Shown: one piece after another, positions 19,065-25,927 of the stretch
How the letters are laid out: each line of letters starts with the position of its first letter
Numbering within the stretch: position 1 is the stretch's first letter
From: Streptomyces turgidiscabies Car8
GTDB taxonomy: Bacteria > Actinomycetota > Actinomycetes > Streptomycetales > Streptomycetaceae
Assembly (NCBI RefSeq): GCF_000331005.1
Contig: NZ_AEJB01000160.1
Span: 1-34,441, forward strand
Reading direction: 5' to 3'
Length of the DNA: 34,441 bases
Program-made: the position numbers and the translations under genes
The notes under the pieces: model-generated
The model's input: only the letters and a program-made list of their open reading frames with translations
Database searches by the model: none
What the model was told of the DNA's origin: nothing

Positions 19065-19092
19065 ATCCTACAATGGACAAGGTCCAAGTCAA
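19065..19092 (-). promoter_or_regulatory. katG promoter with embedded Fur-family operator candidate
   Basis: On the minus strand TTGACT (19087-19092), a 16-bp spacer and TAGGAT (19065-19070) form a good housekeeping promoter. The spacer contains TGGACAAGGTCCA (19074-19086, plus-strand reading), a perfect 5-3-5 inverted repeat. A repressor bound there would cover both promoter elements. Confidence 0.7.
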
Positions 19093-19179
19093 GAAGTGTG
19101 ACAAATCCATATCCTATCGGAACCCGGACGTCCACTGGTAAAATCCGTGTATTCCACCGAACCTGAATAGGTGAACAAT

Positions 19180-19590
19180 ATGAGCGACCTGCTGGAGCGA
19201 CTGCGTGGACGCGGCTGGCGGATGACTTCCCAGCGGCGTGTCGTTGCGGAGGTCCTCGACGGCGAACACGTCCATTACACGGCTGACGAAGTGCACGCCC
19301 GTGCGGCCCAGCGGCTGCCGGAGATCTCCCGTGCGACCGTCTACAACACCCTGGGTGAGCTGGTCTCCCTCGGGGAGGTCATAGAGGTCGCCACCGACGG
19401 CCGCGCCAAGCGCTACGACCCGAACGCGCACCACCCGCACCACCACCTGATCTGCTCCAACTGCGGCACGATCAGGGACGTCCACCCCACCGGCAACCCG
19501 CTCGCGGACCTCCCCGCGGAGGAACGCTTCGGCTTCACCGTGTCCCAGGTGGAGGTCACCTACCGGGGGCTGTGCGGGGCCTGCGCGTAG
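19180..19590 (+). CDS. Fur family transcriptional regulator (CatR/PerR-like)
   Basis: A 136-residue Fur-fold repressor. The winged helix covers residues about 1-80 (RMTSQRRVVAEVL and ISRATVYNTLGELV). The regulatory metal site is in HHPHHHLICSNCG, and the structural zinc pairs are C92/C95 and C132/C135. ATG 19180 is preferred over GTG 19171 because AGGTGA lies 5 bases before it. A TAAAAT at 19139-19144 may be its -10. Its divergence from katG, and the family's known peroxide-sensing members (PerR, CatR, FurA-type regulators of catalases), make it the likely repressor of katG. In S. reticuli and S. coelicolor the furS/furA-type genes instead lie cotranscribed upstream of the catalase-peroxidase gene. 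Confidence 0.93.
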   Translation: MSDLLERLRGRGWRMTSQRRVVAEVLDGEHVHYTADEVHARAAQRLPEISRATVYNTLGELVSLGEVIEVATDGRAKRYDPNAHHPHHHLICSNCGTIRDVHPTGNPLADLPAEERFGFTVSQVEVTYRGLCGACA

Positions 19591-19639
19591 CGCTCCGCTT
19601 GAAGTGCCGCGACGGGCTGTCGGTTCGGTGCTGCGCCGT

Positions 19640-19705
19640 CGTGGCTGGTAGCGCTCGCGCGGCGGAGCCGCATGCAGATACAGCCCCGCGCCCCTTTGAG
19701 GGCGC
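19640..19705 (+). repeat. Streptomyces intergenic repeat, variant copy C with hairpin
   Basis: GTGGCTGGT begins the element as in copy A, but the interior is a different GC-rich palindromic segment (GGCGGAGCCGC) before CCCCGCGCCCCT. The end GCGCCC-CTTTGA-GGGCGC (19688-19705) is a 6-bp-stem hairpin abutting the TetR stop. It may act as a bidirectional terminator for the convergent Fur-family and TetR genes. Confidence 0.6.
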
Positions 19706-20278
19706 TCAAGTCCCCGCCCGCAGTCCGTCGCACAGCACCGCCAGGGCCACGCGCGGGTCCGCCGCCGCGTTCGCCCGGTGGCGCAGGGCCAGCAGGACGC
19801 CCGACAGGATCGCCATCAGGTCCGCGACGCCGATGTCGGCGCGGATCGTGCCCGCGGACTGGGCGCGGGTCAGCAGGTCCCCGATCACGCGGCGGAGGTC
19901 GGCGGAGGTCGCGTCGACCGTCGCCCGGACCTCGGCGCCCGCGTGGGCGATCGCGTCGATCAGGTCGGCCTTCGCCACCGCGTCGGTCACCAGCCGGTCG
20001 AGCACCGTGAACAGGGCCGCGCCCGGATCGTCGGCGTCGCGCAGCGCGTGAGCCTCGGCGAGCAGCGGATCGAGCCGCTCATGGACCACCGCCTCGAACA
20101 GCCCTTCCTTCGTGGGGAAGTGCCGGTACAGCGTGCCCGGCCCCACGCCCGCCCGGCGCGCGATCTCGTCCAGCGACACCGTGAACCCCTCGGCGGCGAA
20201 CGCCTCCCGCGCCACCGCCAGCAACCGTTCCCGGTTGCGGCGGGCGTCGGCACGCAGGGGCCGGTCCTCTGTCGCCAT
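19706..20278 (-). CDS. TetR/AcrR family transcriptional regulator
   Basis: A 190-residue regulator. The N-terminal helix-turn-helix is LDEIARRAGVGPGTLYRHFP (residues about 36-55), preceded by ADARRNRERLLAVAREAF. The C-terminal ligand domain is all-helical and of unknown ligand. ATG 20278 (MATEDRPLRADARR) is favoured by GGGAG 8 bases upstream; two upstream Met codons would add a poorly conserved acidic tail. It is divergent from the isochorismatase-fold gene, which is its most likely target. No CTGAC-N5-GTCAG site is seen in this intergenic gap, so it is not the favoured regulator of the catabolic set. Confidence 0.9.
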   Translation of the reverse strand: MATEDRPLRADARRNRERLLAVAREAFAAEGFTVSLDEIARRAGVGPGTLYRHFPTKEGLFEAVVHERLDPLLAEAHALRDADDPGAALFTVLDRLVTDAVAKADLIDAIAHAGAEVRATVDATSADLRRVIGDLLTRAQSAGTIRADIGVADLMAILSGVLLALRHRANAAADPRVALAVLCDGLRAGT

Positions 20279-20442
20279 CTCCGGATCTCCCTCGTCGTCG
20301 ACCTCGTCATGAACCATGCAAACGGGGCGCGGTCTCCGGTACGGTGGGGACAACGGCTAACCGGGGCGCACTCTCCGATTCTAGTCCCGGTCTCCGCTGC
20401 CTCCGCCCCGTAAGCCCCTGCGTGTCCCGTAAGGAGAACCCC

Positions 20443-20967
20443 GTGGCCACCCCTGACGCCGCCCCCGCCACCCGCACGGCATTCCTCGCCCTCGACTACG
20501 TCACCTACATCGTCGACAACTTCAGCGCCGACCCCTCCGTCGCCGAGCGCGCCGCACACGCCCTCGCCGCCGCCCGTACGGCCGGGCTGCCCGTCTTCCA
20601 CGTCCTCCCGCAGGGCATGAGCGAGCAGATCCACCCGCTGCTGGCCCCGGTCGAGGGCGAGACCGTGCTGACCAAGACCAGTTTCAGCGCCTTCGCCAGC
20701 ACGGACCTGCGCGAGCTGCTGGAGGCCGCCGGGGTCGGACGGCTCGTCGTCGCGGGCGTCGCGACCTCCGGGACCGTGCTGTCCACCACCCGGTGGGCGG
20801 TCGACACCGGCTTCCAGGTCACCGTCTGCGCCGACGCCTGCGCCGACCCCGACCCCGAGATCAACGCCGTCCTGCTGGACGAGTCGGTCGCCCCGAAGAG
20901 CTGGATCGGGCTGTGGCGCATCGCCGACGTCCTGCCGGCGGACGAGATCCCCGAACTGCGCGTGTGA
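20443..20967 (+). CDS. Isochorismatase-fold (cysteine hydrolase) family protein lacking the catalytic Cys
   Basis: A 174-residue protein starting at GTG 20443 with AAGGAG 6 bases upstream. The family Asp is D18 in FLALDYV and the Lys is K78 in VLTKTSFSAF. The nucleophile position, normally Cys in (A)TSGCV, is Thr111 (VATSGTVLST). The cysteine hydrolases in this family are amidases such as nicotinamidase, whereas isochorismatases proper do not use a Cys. Function is thus open: a Cys-independent hydrolase or a binding protein. It is divergent from, and probably repressed by, the adjacent TetR. Confidence 0.88.
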   Translation: MATPDAAPATRTAFLALDYVTYIVDNFSADPSVAERAAHALAAARTAGLPVFHVLPQGMSEQIHPLLAPVEGETVLTKTSFSAFASTDLRELLEAAGVGRLVVAGVATSGTVLSTTRWAVDTGFQVTVCADACADPDPEINAVLLDESVAPKSWIGLWRIADVLPADEIPELRV

Positions 20968-20994
20968 CGGTACGAAGCCGCCGGCAGCCCCCGC

Positions 20995-22164
20995 TCACCC
21001 CCGGCCCAGCACCACCGTCCCGGACGAGCAGAACCAGCCCCCGGTGCCGGAGGCCACCCCGAGTTCCGGCAGACCTCCCGCAGCCGTACGGACCTGTCGT
21101 GCGCCCCCGTCCCCGCGCAGCTGCCGTACCGCCTCCACCAGCAGGAACAGGCCCCGCATTCCCGGGTGTTGGGCCGACAGGCCGCCCCCGTCCGTGTTGA
21201 CCGGCAGCTCGCCGCCCGCCACCTTCAGGCGGCCCTTCGCGGCGTCCACGAACTCCCCGCCCTCGCCCTTCCCGCAGAATCCGAGGTCCTCCAGCGTCAC
21301 CAGCGTCATATAGGTGAACGCGTCGTAGATCTCCGCGAAGTCCATCTCGTCCGGCCCAACTCCCGCCCGCTCGAAGGCGATCCGCCCGCTCACCGCCGCC
21401 GGGGACACCGTGAAGTCGGCCCACTCCGACATGGACACGTGCGAGACGTGCTCGCCCGTGCCGAGGATCCACACCGGCCGCGTACGGCAGTCCCGTACGT
21501 ACTCCTCGGCCACCAGCAGCACCGCCGCGCCCCCGTCCGAGCGCAGGCAGCAGTGGAGCTTGGTGAAGGGGTCCGCGATCATCGGGCCGTCGAGCACCTC
21601 GTCGACGCTGATCGGCGTCCGGAACATCGCCTCCGGGTTCAGTGCCGCGTTCGCCCTCGCCTGGACCGCCACCGACGCCAACTGCTCGATGGTCGTGCCG
21701 TATTCGTGCATGTGGCGGCGGGCGGCCATCGCGTACTTGGCGATGAGTGTGTGGCCGTACGGCACCTCGAACTGCAGGGGGCCGCGCGCGCCGAAGGAGA
21801 GGTTCCCGGTCCGGCGGCCCGCCTTGACGTCCGCGCGGGCCGTGGAACCGTAGACGAGGAGTACGGCGTTCGCGTGGCCCGCCGCTATCGCGTCCGCCGC
21901 GTGCGCCGCCATGACCTCCCAGGTCGAACCGCCCACGGAGGTGGAGTCGACCCAGGTGGGGCGCAGGCCGAGGTACTCGGCCACCTCGGCGGGGGCCAGC
22001 GTGCCGAGACCCGCGGACGCGAAACCGTCCACCACCTCACGGTCGAGCCCCGAGTCCGCCAGTGCCCGCCGGGCGGCCTGCGCGTGCAGCGCGTAGGGGG
22101 TGACGTCGTCCACCCGGCCGCAGTCCGACAGGGCCACCCCGACGATCGCGACCTTACGGCTCAC
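20995..22164 (-). CDS. Thiolase-like lipid-transfer protein (SCPx/Ltp2-type)
   Basis: A 389-residue thiolase-fold protein beginning at GTG 22164 (SRKVAIVGVALSDCGR). The usual nucleophilic Cys position reads SVGGSTWEV, without Cys. The C-terminal GGGLSAQHPGMRG His motif is kept, as is the EIYDAFTYM segment. This pattern is that of non-thiolytic lipid-transfer proteins such as Ltp2, which acts as a retro-aldolase with a DUF35 partner to cut a C-C bond of a beta-hydroxy CoA thioester. The DUF35 gene at 13765 carries the same operator. The promoter region holds a palindrome at 22242-22256 with GATATA inside it on the minus strand. Confidence 0.9.
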   Translation of the reverse strand: MSRKVAIVGVALSDCGRVDDVTPYALHAQAARRALADSGLDREVVDGFASAGLGTLAPAEVAEYLGLRPTWVDSTSVGGSTWEVMAAHAADAIAAGHANAVLLVYGSTARADVKAGRRTGNLSFGARGPLQFEVPYGHTLIAKYAMAARRHMHEYGTTIEQLASVAVQARANAALNPEAMFRTPISVDEVLDGPMIADPFTKLHCCLRSDGGAAVLLVAEEYVRDCRTRPVWILGTGEHVSHVSMSEWADFTVSPAAVSGRIAFERAGVGPDEMDFAEIYDAFTYMTLVTLEDLGFCGKGEGGEFVDAAKGRLKVAGGELPVNTDGGGLSAQHPGMRGLFLLVEAVRQLRGDGGARQVRTAAGGLPELGVASGTGGWFCSSGTVVLGRG

Positions 22165-22241
22165 GTCTGTCCTCCCGCCGTCCGCCGATCAGTTGTCCGC
22201 CTGTTCGCCGTCGACTCGGCATGAATCCGCCCGGCATGAAT

Positions 22242-22256
22242 CTGACGGTATATCAG
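22242..22256. promoter_or_regulatory. TetR-type operator, lipid-transfer protein promoter
   Basis: CTGACGGTATATCAG matches the consensus with one mismatch in the right arm (ATCAG). On the minus strand it contains GATATA, a possible -10 for the leftward gene. Confidence 0.65.
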
Positions 22257-22292
22257 CTCAGGCTCTGTGCGGCAGGGTGTGTCCGTCCTAAT

Positions 22293-22307
22293 ATGACGAA
22301 CCGTCAG
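22293..22307. promoter_or_regulatory. TetR-type operator, second acyl-CoA dehydrogenase promoter
   Basis: ATGACGAACCGTCAG matches the consensus with one outer mismatch. A -10-like TAATAT (22289-22294) overlaps its left edge for the rightward acyl-CoA dehydrogenase. The site is 51 bp centre to centre from the leftward site, giving one operator per divergent gene. Confidence 0.7.
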
Positions 22308-22351
22308 ATCCGGCTGTACGGGGCGCCGCGGACGCCCAGGAGGGGCAGGTC

Positions 22352-23572
22352 ATGGACGCCCGTTTCACCCCCGAGCAGGACCACATCCGCCGTACCCTCC
22401 GCGAGCTGCTCCACAAGCGGTGCGCGCCCGGCGACGTACGGGCCGCCGTCGACACTCCCGCCGGCTACGACCCGGCCCTCTGGACCACCCTCGCCGGCGA
22501 CCTCGGTCTGCCCGGCCTGGCCCTCCCGGAGGCGCACGGCGGTGTCGGCGGCACGACGACCGAACTAGCTCTCGCGGCAGAGGAGTTGGGGCGGACCCTG
22601 GCACCCTCTCCGCTGCTCGCGACCGCCGTACTGGCCGCCCCTCTCATCACCGCCCTCGGCACCCCCGCCCAGCGCGCCGACCTCCTCCCGCGCATCGCCT
22701 CCGGTGCCCTGACCGCCACGCTCGCCGTCCCCGGCACCGCACTGGCCGCCGTGCTCTCCCTCAACGGCGAACCCGACCGCGACTGGGCCGGGGGAGGGCG
22801 GGCCGGCGGGGTGCAGGCGGCCCGGAAGGACACGGGCTGGCGACTGTACGGGCAGGTCGGACAGGTTCTCGACGGCCACAGCGCCGGGCTCCTGCTCGTC
22901 GCCGCCCACGCCGGGGGATACGCCCGTTCCCGCACCCTCCTCTTCCTCGTCCCCGGCGACGCACCCGGCCTCGTCCGCACCCGGCAGACCTCCATCGACG
23001 CCACCCGGCCGCAGGCGCGCCTCGAACTGCGGGACGTACCAGCCGAGTTGCTGGGCGAGGAGGAGGGGGTAGGGGGCGACGCGGGCGCCGACCTCGCCCT
23101 CTCCCTCACCAACGCACTCGCCCTCACCGGAGACGTCACCGCCACCGTGCTCGCCGCCGAGGCCGTCGGGGCCGCCGACCGGATTCTGGAGCTGACCGTC
23201 GAACACGCCCTGCATCGCGTGCAGTTCGGGCGGGCGATCGGGTCGTTCCAGGCCGTCAAGCATCGGCTCGCCGATGTGTACGTCCAGGTCCAGGCGGCCC
23301 GCTCGGCCGCCTACTACGCTGCCTGGGCAACTGCCCACGAGGGCGAGCGGGTCGGCGGGCTCGCCCTCGCCCAGGCCCTCGACTCGCTGCGTACGGCCAC
23401 CGCCGAGGGCATCCAGCTGCACGGCGGTATCGGCTTCACCTGGGAGCACGAGGCCCAGCTGTACTTCAAGCGCGCCGCCGGTGACGAGCTGCTGTTCGGG
23501 CCGGTGCACCGGCTCCGGGCGCACGCGGCCGACGCCGCGCGGCTCTTCGACACGGGAGAGGTGACCGTCTGA
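22352..23572 (+). CDS. Acyl-CoA dehydrogenase family protein
   Basis: A 406-residue acyl-CoA dehydrogenase. The N-terminal helical domain is MDARFTPEQDHIRRTLREL, the beta domain is in the middle, and the C-terminal domain has VQFGRAIGSFQAVKHRLADV and GIQLHGGIGFTWEHEAQLYF. This ending is typical of FadE proteins in side-chain or ring degradation, several of which work as heteromers of two different FadE chains. A short Glu/Gly-rich insertion (about 230-240) and a Gly/Arg-rich stretch near 150 look like surface loops. It overlaps the nitroreductase gene by one base (TGATG). Together with the acyl-CoA dehydrogenase at 2032-3183 it gives the regulon two different dehydrogenases. Confidence 0.92.
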   Translation: MDARFTPEQDHIRRTLRELLHKRCAPGDVRAAVDTPAGYDPALWTTLAGDLGLPGLALPEAHGGVGGTTTELALAAEELGRTLAPSPLLATAVLAAPLITALGTPAQRADLLPRIASGALTATLAVPGTALAAVLSLNGEPDRDWAGGGRAGGVQAARKDTGWRLYGQVGQVLDGHSAGLLLVAAHAGGYARSRTLLFLVPGDAPGLVRTRQTSIDATRPQARLELRDVPAELLGEEEGVGGDAGADLALSLTNALALTGDVTATVLAAEAVGAADRILELTVEHALHRVQFGRAIGSFQAVKHRLADVYVQVQAARSAAYYAAWATAHEGERVGGLALAQALDSLRTATAEGIQLHGGIGFTWEHEAQLYFKRAAGDELLFGPVHRLRAHAADAARLFDTGEVTV

Positions 23573-24069
23573 TGCCGGTGACAGCGGCGAGGGTCGTGAA
23601 AGCGGTCCAGAAAATGTCCTCGGCGCCGGCCTTCGCGCGGATCGCCCCGCACGTCGTCCCCGCGCTCGACCGCGCCGTACACCGGCTGACCCGGGGCAAG
23701 GTGCTGCTCAGCGCCCAGCTGCTGCCCGGGGTGGTGCTCACCGTGCGCGGGGCGAAGAGCGGGCTGCCACGGCACACGCCGCTCGCCTGTATGCCGGAGG
23801 AGGCGGGGCGGGACTCCCACGGCAGCTGGCTGCTCATCGGGTCCAACTTCGGGCGTACCGGTCATCCCGCCTGGACCGCCAACCTCCTCGCCCATCCGGA
23901 CGCCGAGGTCAGCTGGAAAGGGGAGGACATCCCGGTCACGGCCCGGCTGCTGGCCGGTGAGGAACGGGACGCGGCCTGGAAGGCGCTGCTGGCGTTCTGG
24001 CCGCCGTACGCGACCTATCAGGCGCGGGTCGAGCGGGAGATACGGATCTTCCGGATCGTACGGCGCTGA
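23572..24069 (+). CDS. Nitroreductase/deazaflavin (F420)-dependent family protein (Ddn-like)
   Basis: A 165-residue split-barrel protein of the DUF385/Ddn type. The family core is visible as GVVLTVRGAKSGLPRHTPLA and LLIGSNFGRTGHPAWTANLL, followed by FWPPYATYQARV. These proteins reduce substrates with F420H2, a cofactor actinomycetes make, and some act on quinones or enones. Its ATG overlaps the acyl-CoA dehydrogenase stop. It may therefore reduce an unsaturated ring or enone intermediate of the pathway, which is inference. A strong hairpin follows at 24087-24120. Confidence 0.9.
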   Translation: MPVTAARVVKAVQKMSSAPAFARIAPHVVPALDRAVHRLTRGKVLLSAQLLPGVVLTVRGAKSGLPRHTPLACMPEEAGRDSHGSWLLIGSNFGRTGHPAWTANLLAHPDAEVSWKGEDIPVTARLLAGEERDAAWKALLAFWPPYATYQARVEREIRIFRIVRR

Positions 24070-24086
24070 GTGCCCCCGACGCGCGA

Positions 24087-24120
24087 CAGGCGGTGGTCCA
24101 CCGGAGTGAACCACCGCCTG
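24087..24120. terminator. Bidirectional hairpin terminator
   Basis: CAGGCGGTGG and CCACCGCCTG form a perfect 10-bp stem (one further A-T pair outside) around a 14-nt loop. It lies between the convergent nitroreductase and TetR genes. Confidence 0.75.
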
Positions 24121-24174
24121 TGTGACAGGACTTGGGCCTGCGGAGGCCGCGGAACCTGGAAAAAGGGGCTGCGG

Positions 24175-24822
24175 CTATTTCGTCGGCTTCTTGCCGGTCA
24201 CGCCCAGGTGGACCAACTGGGCCAGGTTCGGCCTCAGTTCGGCCTGTTTCACACCCCAGCTCTGGAAGCCCTTCTGGTGTGAGGCCACCGCCGCGAGCAT
24301 CGCGACGAGGGAGCCTGCCATCGCGGCGGGGCTGACGTCCTTGTCGACCCTGCCCTTGGCCTGGAGCTCGGTGACGGTGTCCGTAAGGGAGTTGGTCACG
24401 GAGTTGAGGATCTTCATGCGGATCTTGTAGAACCGCTTGTCGCCCTCGGCGGCGCCAAGATCGACGACCCTGAGGATCGCGTCGTTCTTCCGCCAGAACT
24501 CCAGGAACCCGTCGACGAGTTCCTGGGAGGTCTGCCAGCCGGCTTTTCCGACCCAGGACCGACCCGCGAGCAGCTGGGTCAACCCGGCGCCCTCGGTGGC
24601 CATTTGCTCGGCGACCTCCAGGACGGCGCCTTCGACGTCCGGGAAGTACTGGTAGAAGGTGGCGGGTGAAGTCCCCGCCTTCCGGGCGACATCGATGACT
24701 TTGACGTCCCGGTAAGGGGAGGAGCTGAGCATCTCGCTGAGGCAGTCGAGCAGCTTCTGCCGGGTCGCCTGCCCACGCCGACCCGCCACTCGGCCGTCGA
24801 CGGTACGCACTTGTCCTGTCAT
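24175..24822 (-). CDS. TetR family regulator, candidate master repressor of the CoA catabolic regulon
   Basis: A 215-residue TetR protein. The HTH is in VKVIDVARKAGTSPATFYQY (residues about 39-58), after RRGQATRQKLLDCLSEML. The long C-terminal ligand domain ends with a Lys-rich GKKPTK tail. A -10-like TAAGCT (minus strand, 24829-24834) places transcription start at the ATG, suggesting a leaderless mRNA. The palindrome CTGTCATGCCGTCAG (24816-24830) covers this start. Because that site is a one-mismatch copy of the operator in the promoters of the cyclase, SDR, flavin reductase, ligase, DUF35, lipid-transfer and acyl-CoA dehydrogenase genes, autoregulation and control of all of them are inferred. 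The ligand is probably an acyl-CoA of the pathway, by analogy with KstR and KstR2. Confidence 0.9.
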   Translation of the reverse strand: MTGQVRTVDGRVAGRRGQATRQKLLDCLSEMLSSSPYRDVKVIDVARKAGTSPATFYQYFPDVEGAVLEVAEQMATEGAGLTQLLAGRSWVGKAGWQTSQELVDGFLEFWRKNDAILRVVDLGAAEGDKRFYKIRMKILNSVTNSLTDTVTELQAKGRVDKDVSPAAMAGSLVAMLAAVASHQKGFQSWGVKQAELRPNLAQLVHLGVTGKKPTK

Positions 24823-24830
24823 GCCGTCAG
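24816..24830. promoter_or_regulatory. TetR-type operator overlapping the TetR start codon
   Basis: CTGTCATGCCGTCAG matches CTGAC-N5-GTCAG with one mismatch. It contains the complement of the start ATG (24820-24822) and abuts a TAAGCT -10-like hexamer, a layout expected for an autoregulated leaderless gene. Confidence 0.65.
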
Positions 24831-24950
24831 CTTACCGAGGGGTGATCGGAGCGCGATTCGGCCGACTGCAAATGGGGTGCAATGGTGATCCGTGGGCGCT
24901 CAGGGGCGGCTTTGCCTGGTCCCGCGCCTGCTCTGCGGGATGCGTGAAGG

Positions 24951-24967
24951 ACCGTTAACTTGACGGT
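24951..24967. promoter_or_regulatory. Inverted repeat directly before VOC gene start
   Basis: ACCGTTAACTTGACGGT has 5-bp arms (ACCGT/ACGGT) and ends at the base before the ATG at 24968. It could be an operator over a leaderless start. It shares TGACGG with the regulon palindrome but lacks the second arm. Confidence 0.4.
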
Positions 24968-25687
24968 ATGGCCGAAAACAGGGCATCCGCCCGCACAGAG
25001 GGCGTCCCCTGCTGGGTGGACGCCCAGCTGCCCGACGTCGAGGCGGGCAAGCGCTTCTACGGTGAGCTCTTCGGGTGGACCTTCCAGGAGAAGGAGGGCC
25101 TGACGCAGGCCCTGTGCGACGGCGAGCCCGTCGCCTCCCTGGCCCACAAGGCCGACGGCCGGATGCCCACCGTGTGGACGGTGTACTTCGCCAGCCCGTA
25201 CGTCCACGCTCTCGTCGCCCGGATCCACGCGGCCGGCGGACAGGTGATCACCGCGCCGGTTCCCGTGGGCGAACTGGGGACGACGGCACTGGCCGCCGAC
25301 CCCGAGGGGGCCGTGTTCGGCCTCTGGCAGGCCGGTACGCACGCCGGTTTCGGCCGCCGTCACGAGCCCGGGACCTTCGCCTGGGCCGAGCTGTACGCCC
25401 GGGACACGGCCGTCGCCAACACCTTCTACGGCAACCTCTTCCACGAGGCGCTCTTCGGTCCGGACGCGGCCCCCGACTTCGGCCGGGCGGACGTCTCGGA
25501 GGTGTTCCCCGCCGAGATGCCGCCGCATTTCCTGGTCCATTTCGCCGTCGAGGACATGACGGAGGCGCTCGGGACGGTGAACCGGATCGGCGGCCGGGTC
25601 CAGGTGCCGCCCTTCGACACTTCGTACGGGAATGTGGCGGTCGTCACGGACAATCAGGGAGCGTCGTTCGCACTCCTCCGAAAATGA
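24968..25687 (+). CDS. VOC family protein, two glyoxalase-like domains
   Basis: A 239-residue protein made of two tandem VOC (glyoxalase/bleomycin-resistance fold) domains. Domain one (about 8-120) starts CWVDAQLPDVEAGKRFYGEL and domain two (about 125-239) starts FAWAELYARDTAVANTFYGN. The paired beta-alpha-beta-beta-beta units form a single metal or ligand pocket. No enzyme activity can be named. It lies directly upstream of the AfsK-type kinase. In S. coelicolor the AfsK-binding inhibitor KbpA is, from memory, encoded near afsK, so this protein is a candidate counterpart; that link rests on position and recollection, not on a sequence match. Confidence 0.88.
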   Translation: MAENRASARTEGVPCWVDAQLPDVEAGKRFYGELFGWTFQEKEGLTQALCDGEPVASLAHKADGRMPTVWTVYFASPYVHALVARIHAAGGQVITAPVPVGELGTTALAADPEGAVFGLWQAGTHAGFGRRHEPGTFAWAELYARDTAVANTFYGNLFHEALFGPDAAPDFGRADVSEVFPAEMPPHFLVHFAVEDMTEALGTVNRIGGRVQVPPFDTSYGNVAVVTDNQGASFALLRK

Positions 25688-25883
25688 GCGGCCAGCGGCT
25701 GTCATGAACCGCCAGGAACGGGCGTGAGCCGTCGCGGGAGCGGTCGCGTGAAGAGGTTTTGCGACTGTTTGGGTGGAGACATCCCGTTTCGGACGCGAGT
25801 TCGCAACCTGTGCCCCGGCCAGGAAGAATCGGGGTGCGTGCCGCCAAGGCGGTGGCGGTGGTGAGACGCTGCACGGGGTCGCG

Positions 25884-25893
25884 TACATATGTA
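25884..25893. promoter_or_regulatory. Perfect palindrome in afsK upstream region
   Basis: TACATATGTA is a 10-bp perfect palindrome, AT-rich within a GC-rich context, 35 bp before the kinase start. It may be the -10 region or a regulator site. The remainder of 25688-25927 shows no gene. Confidence 0.4.
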
Positions 25894-25927
25894 GGTGACG
25901 CGGCTCGTACGGGGAGGTGGCAGGCAA

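Noticed and set aside
18925..19110. A 61-codon frame on the minus strand in the katG leader
   Set aside because: It begins upstream of the predicted katG transcription start and has no ribosome binding site or recognisable motif.
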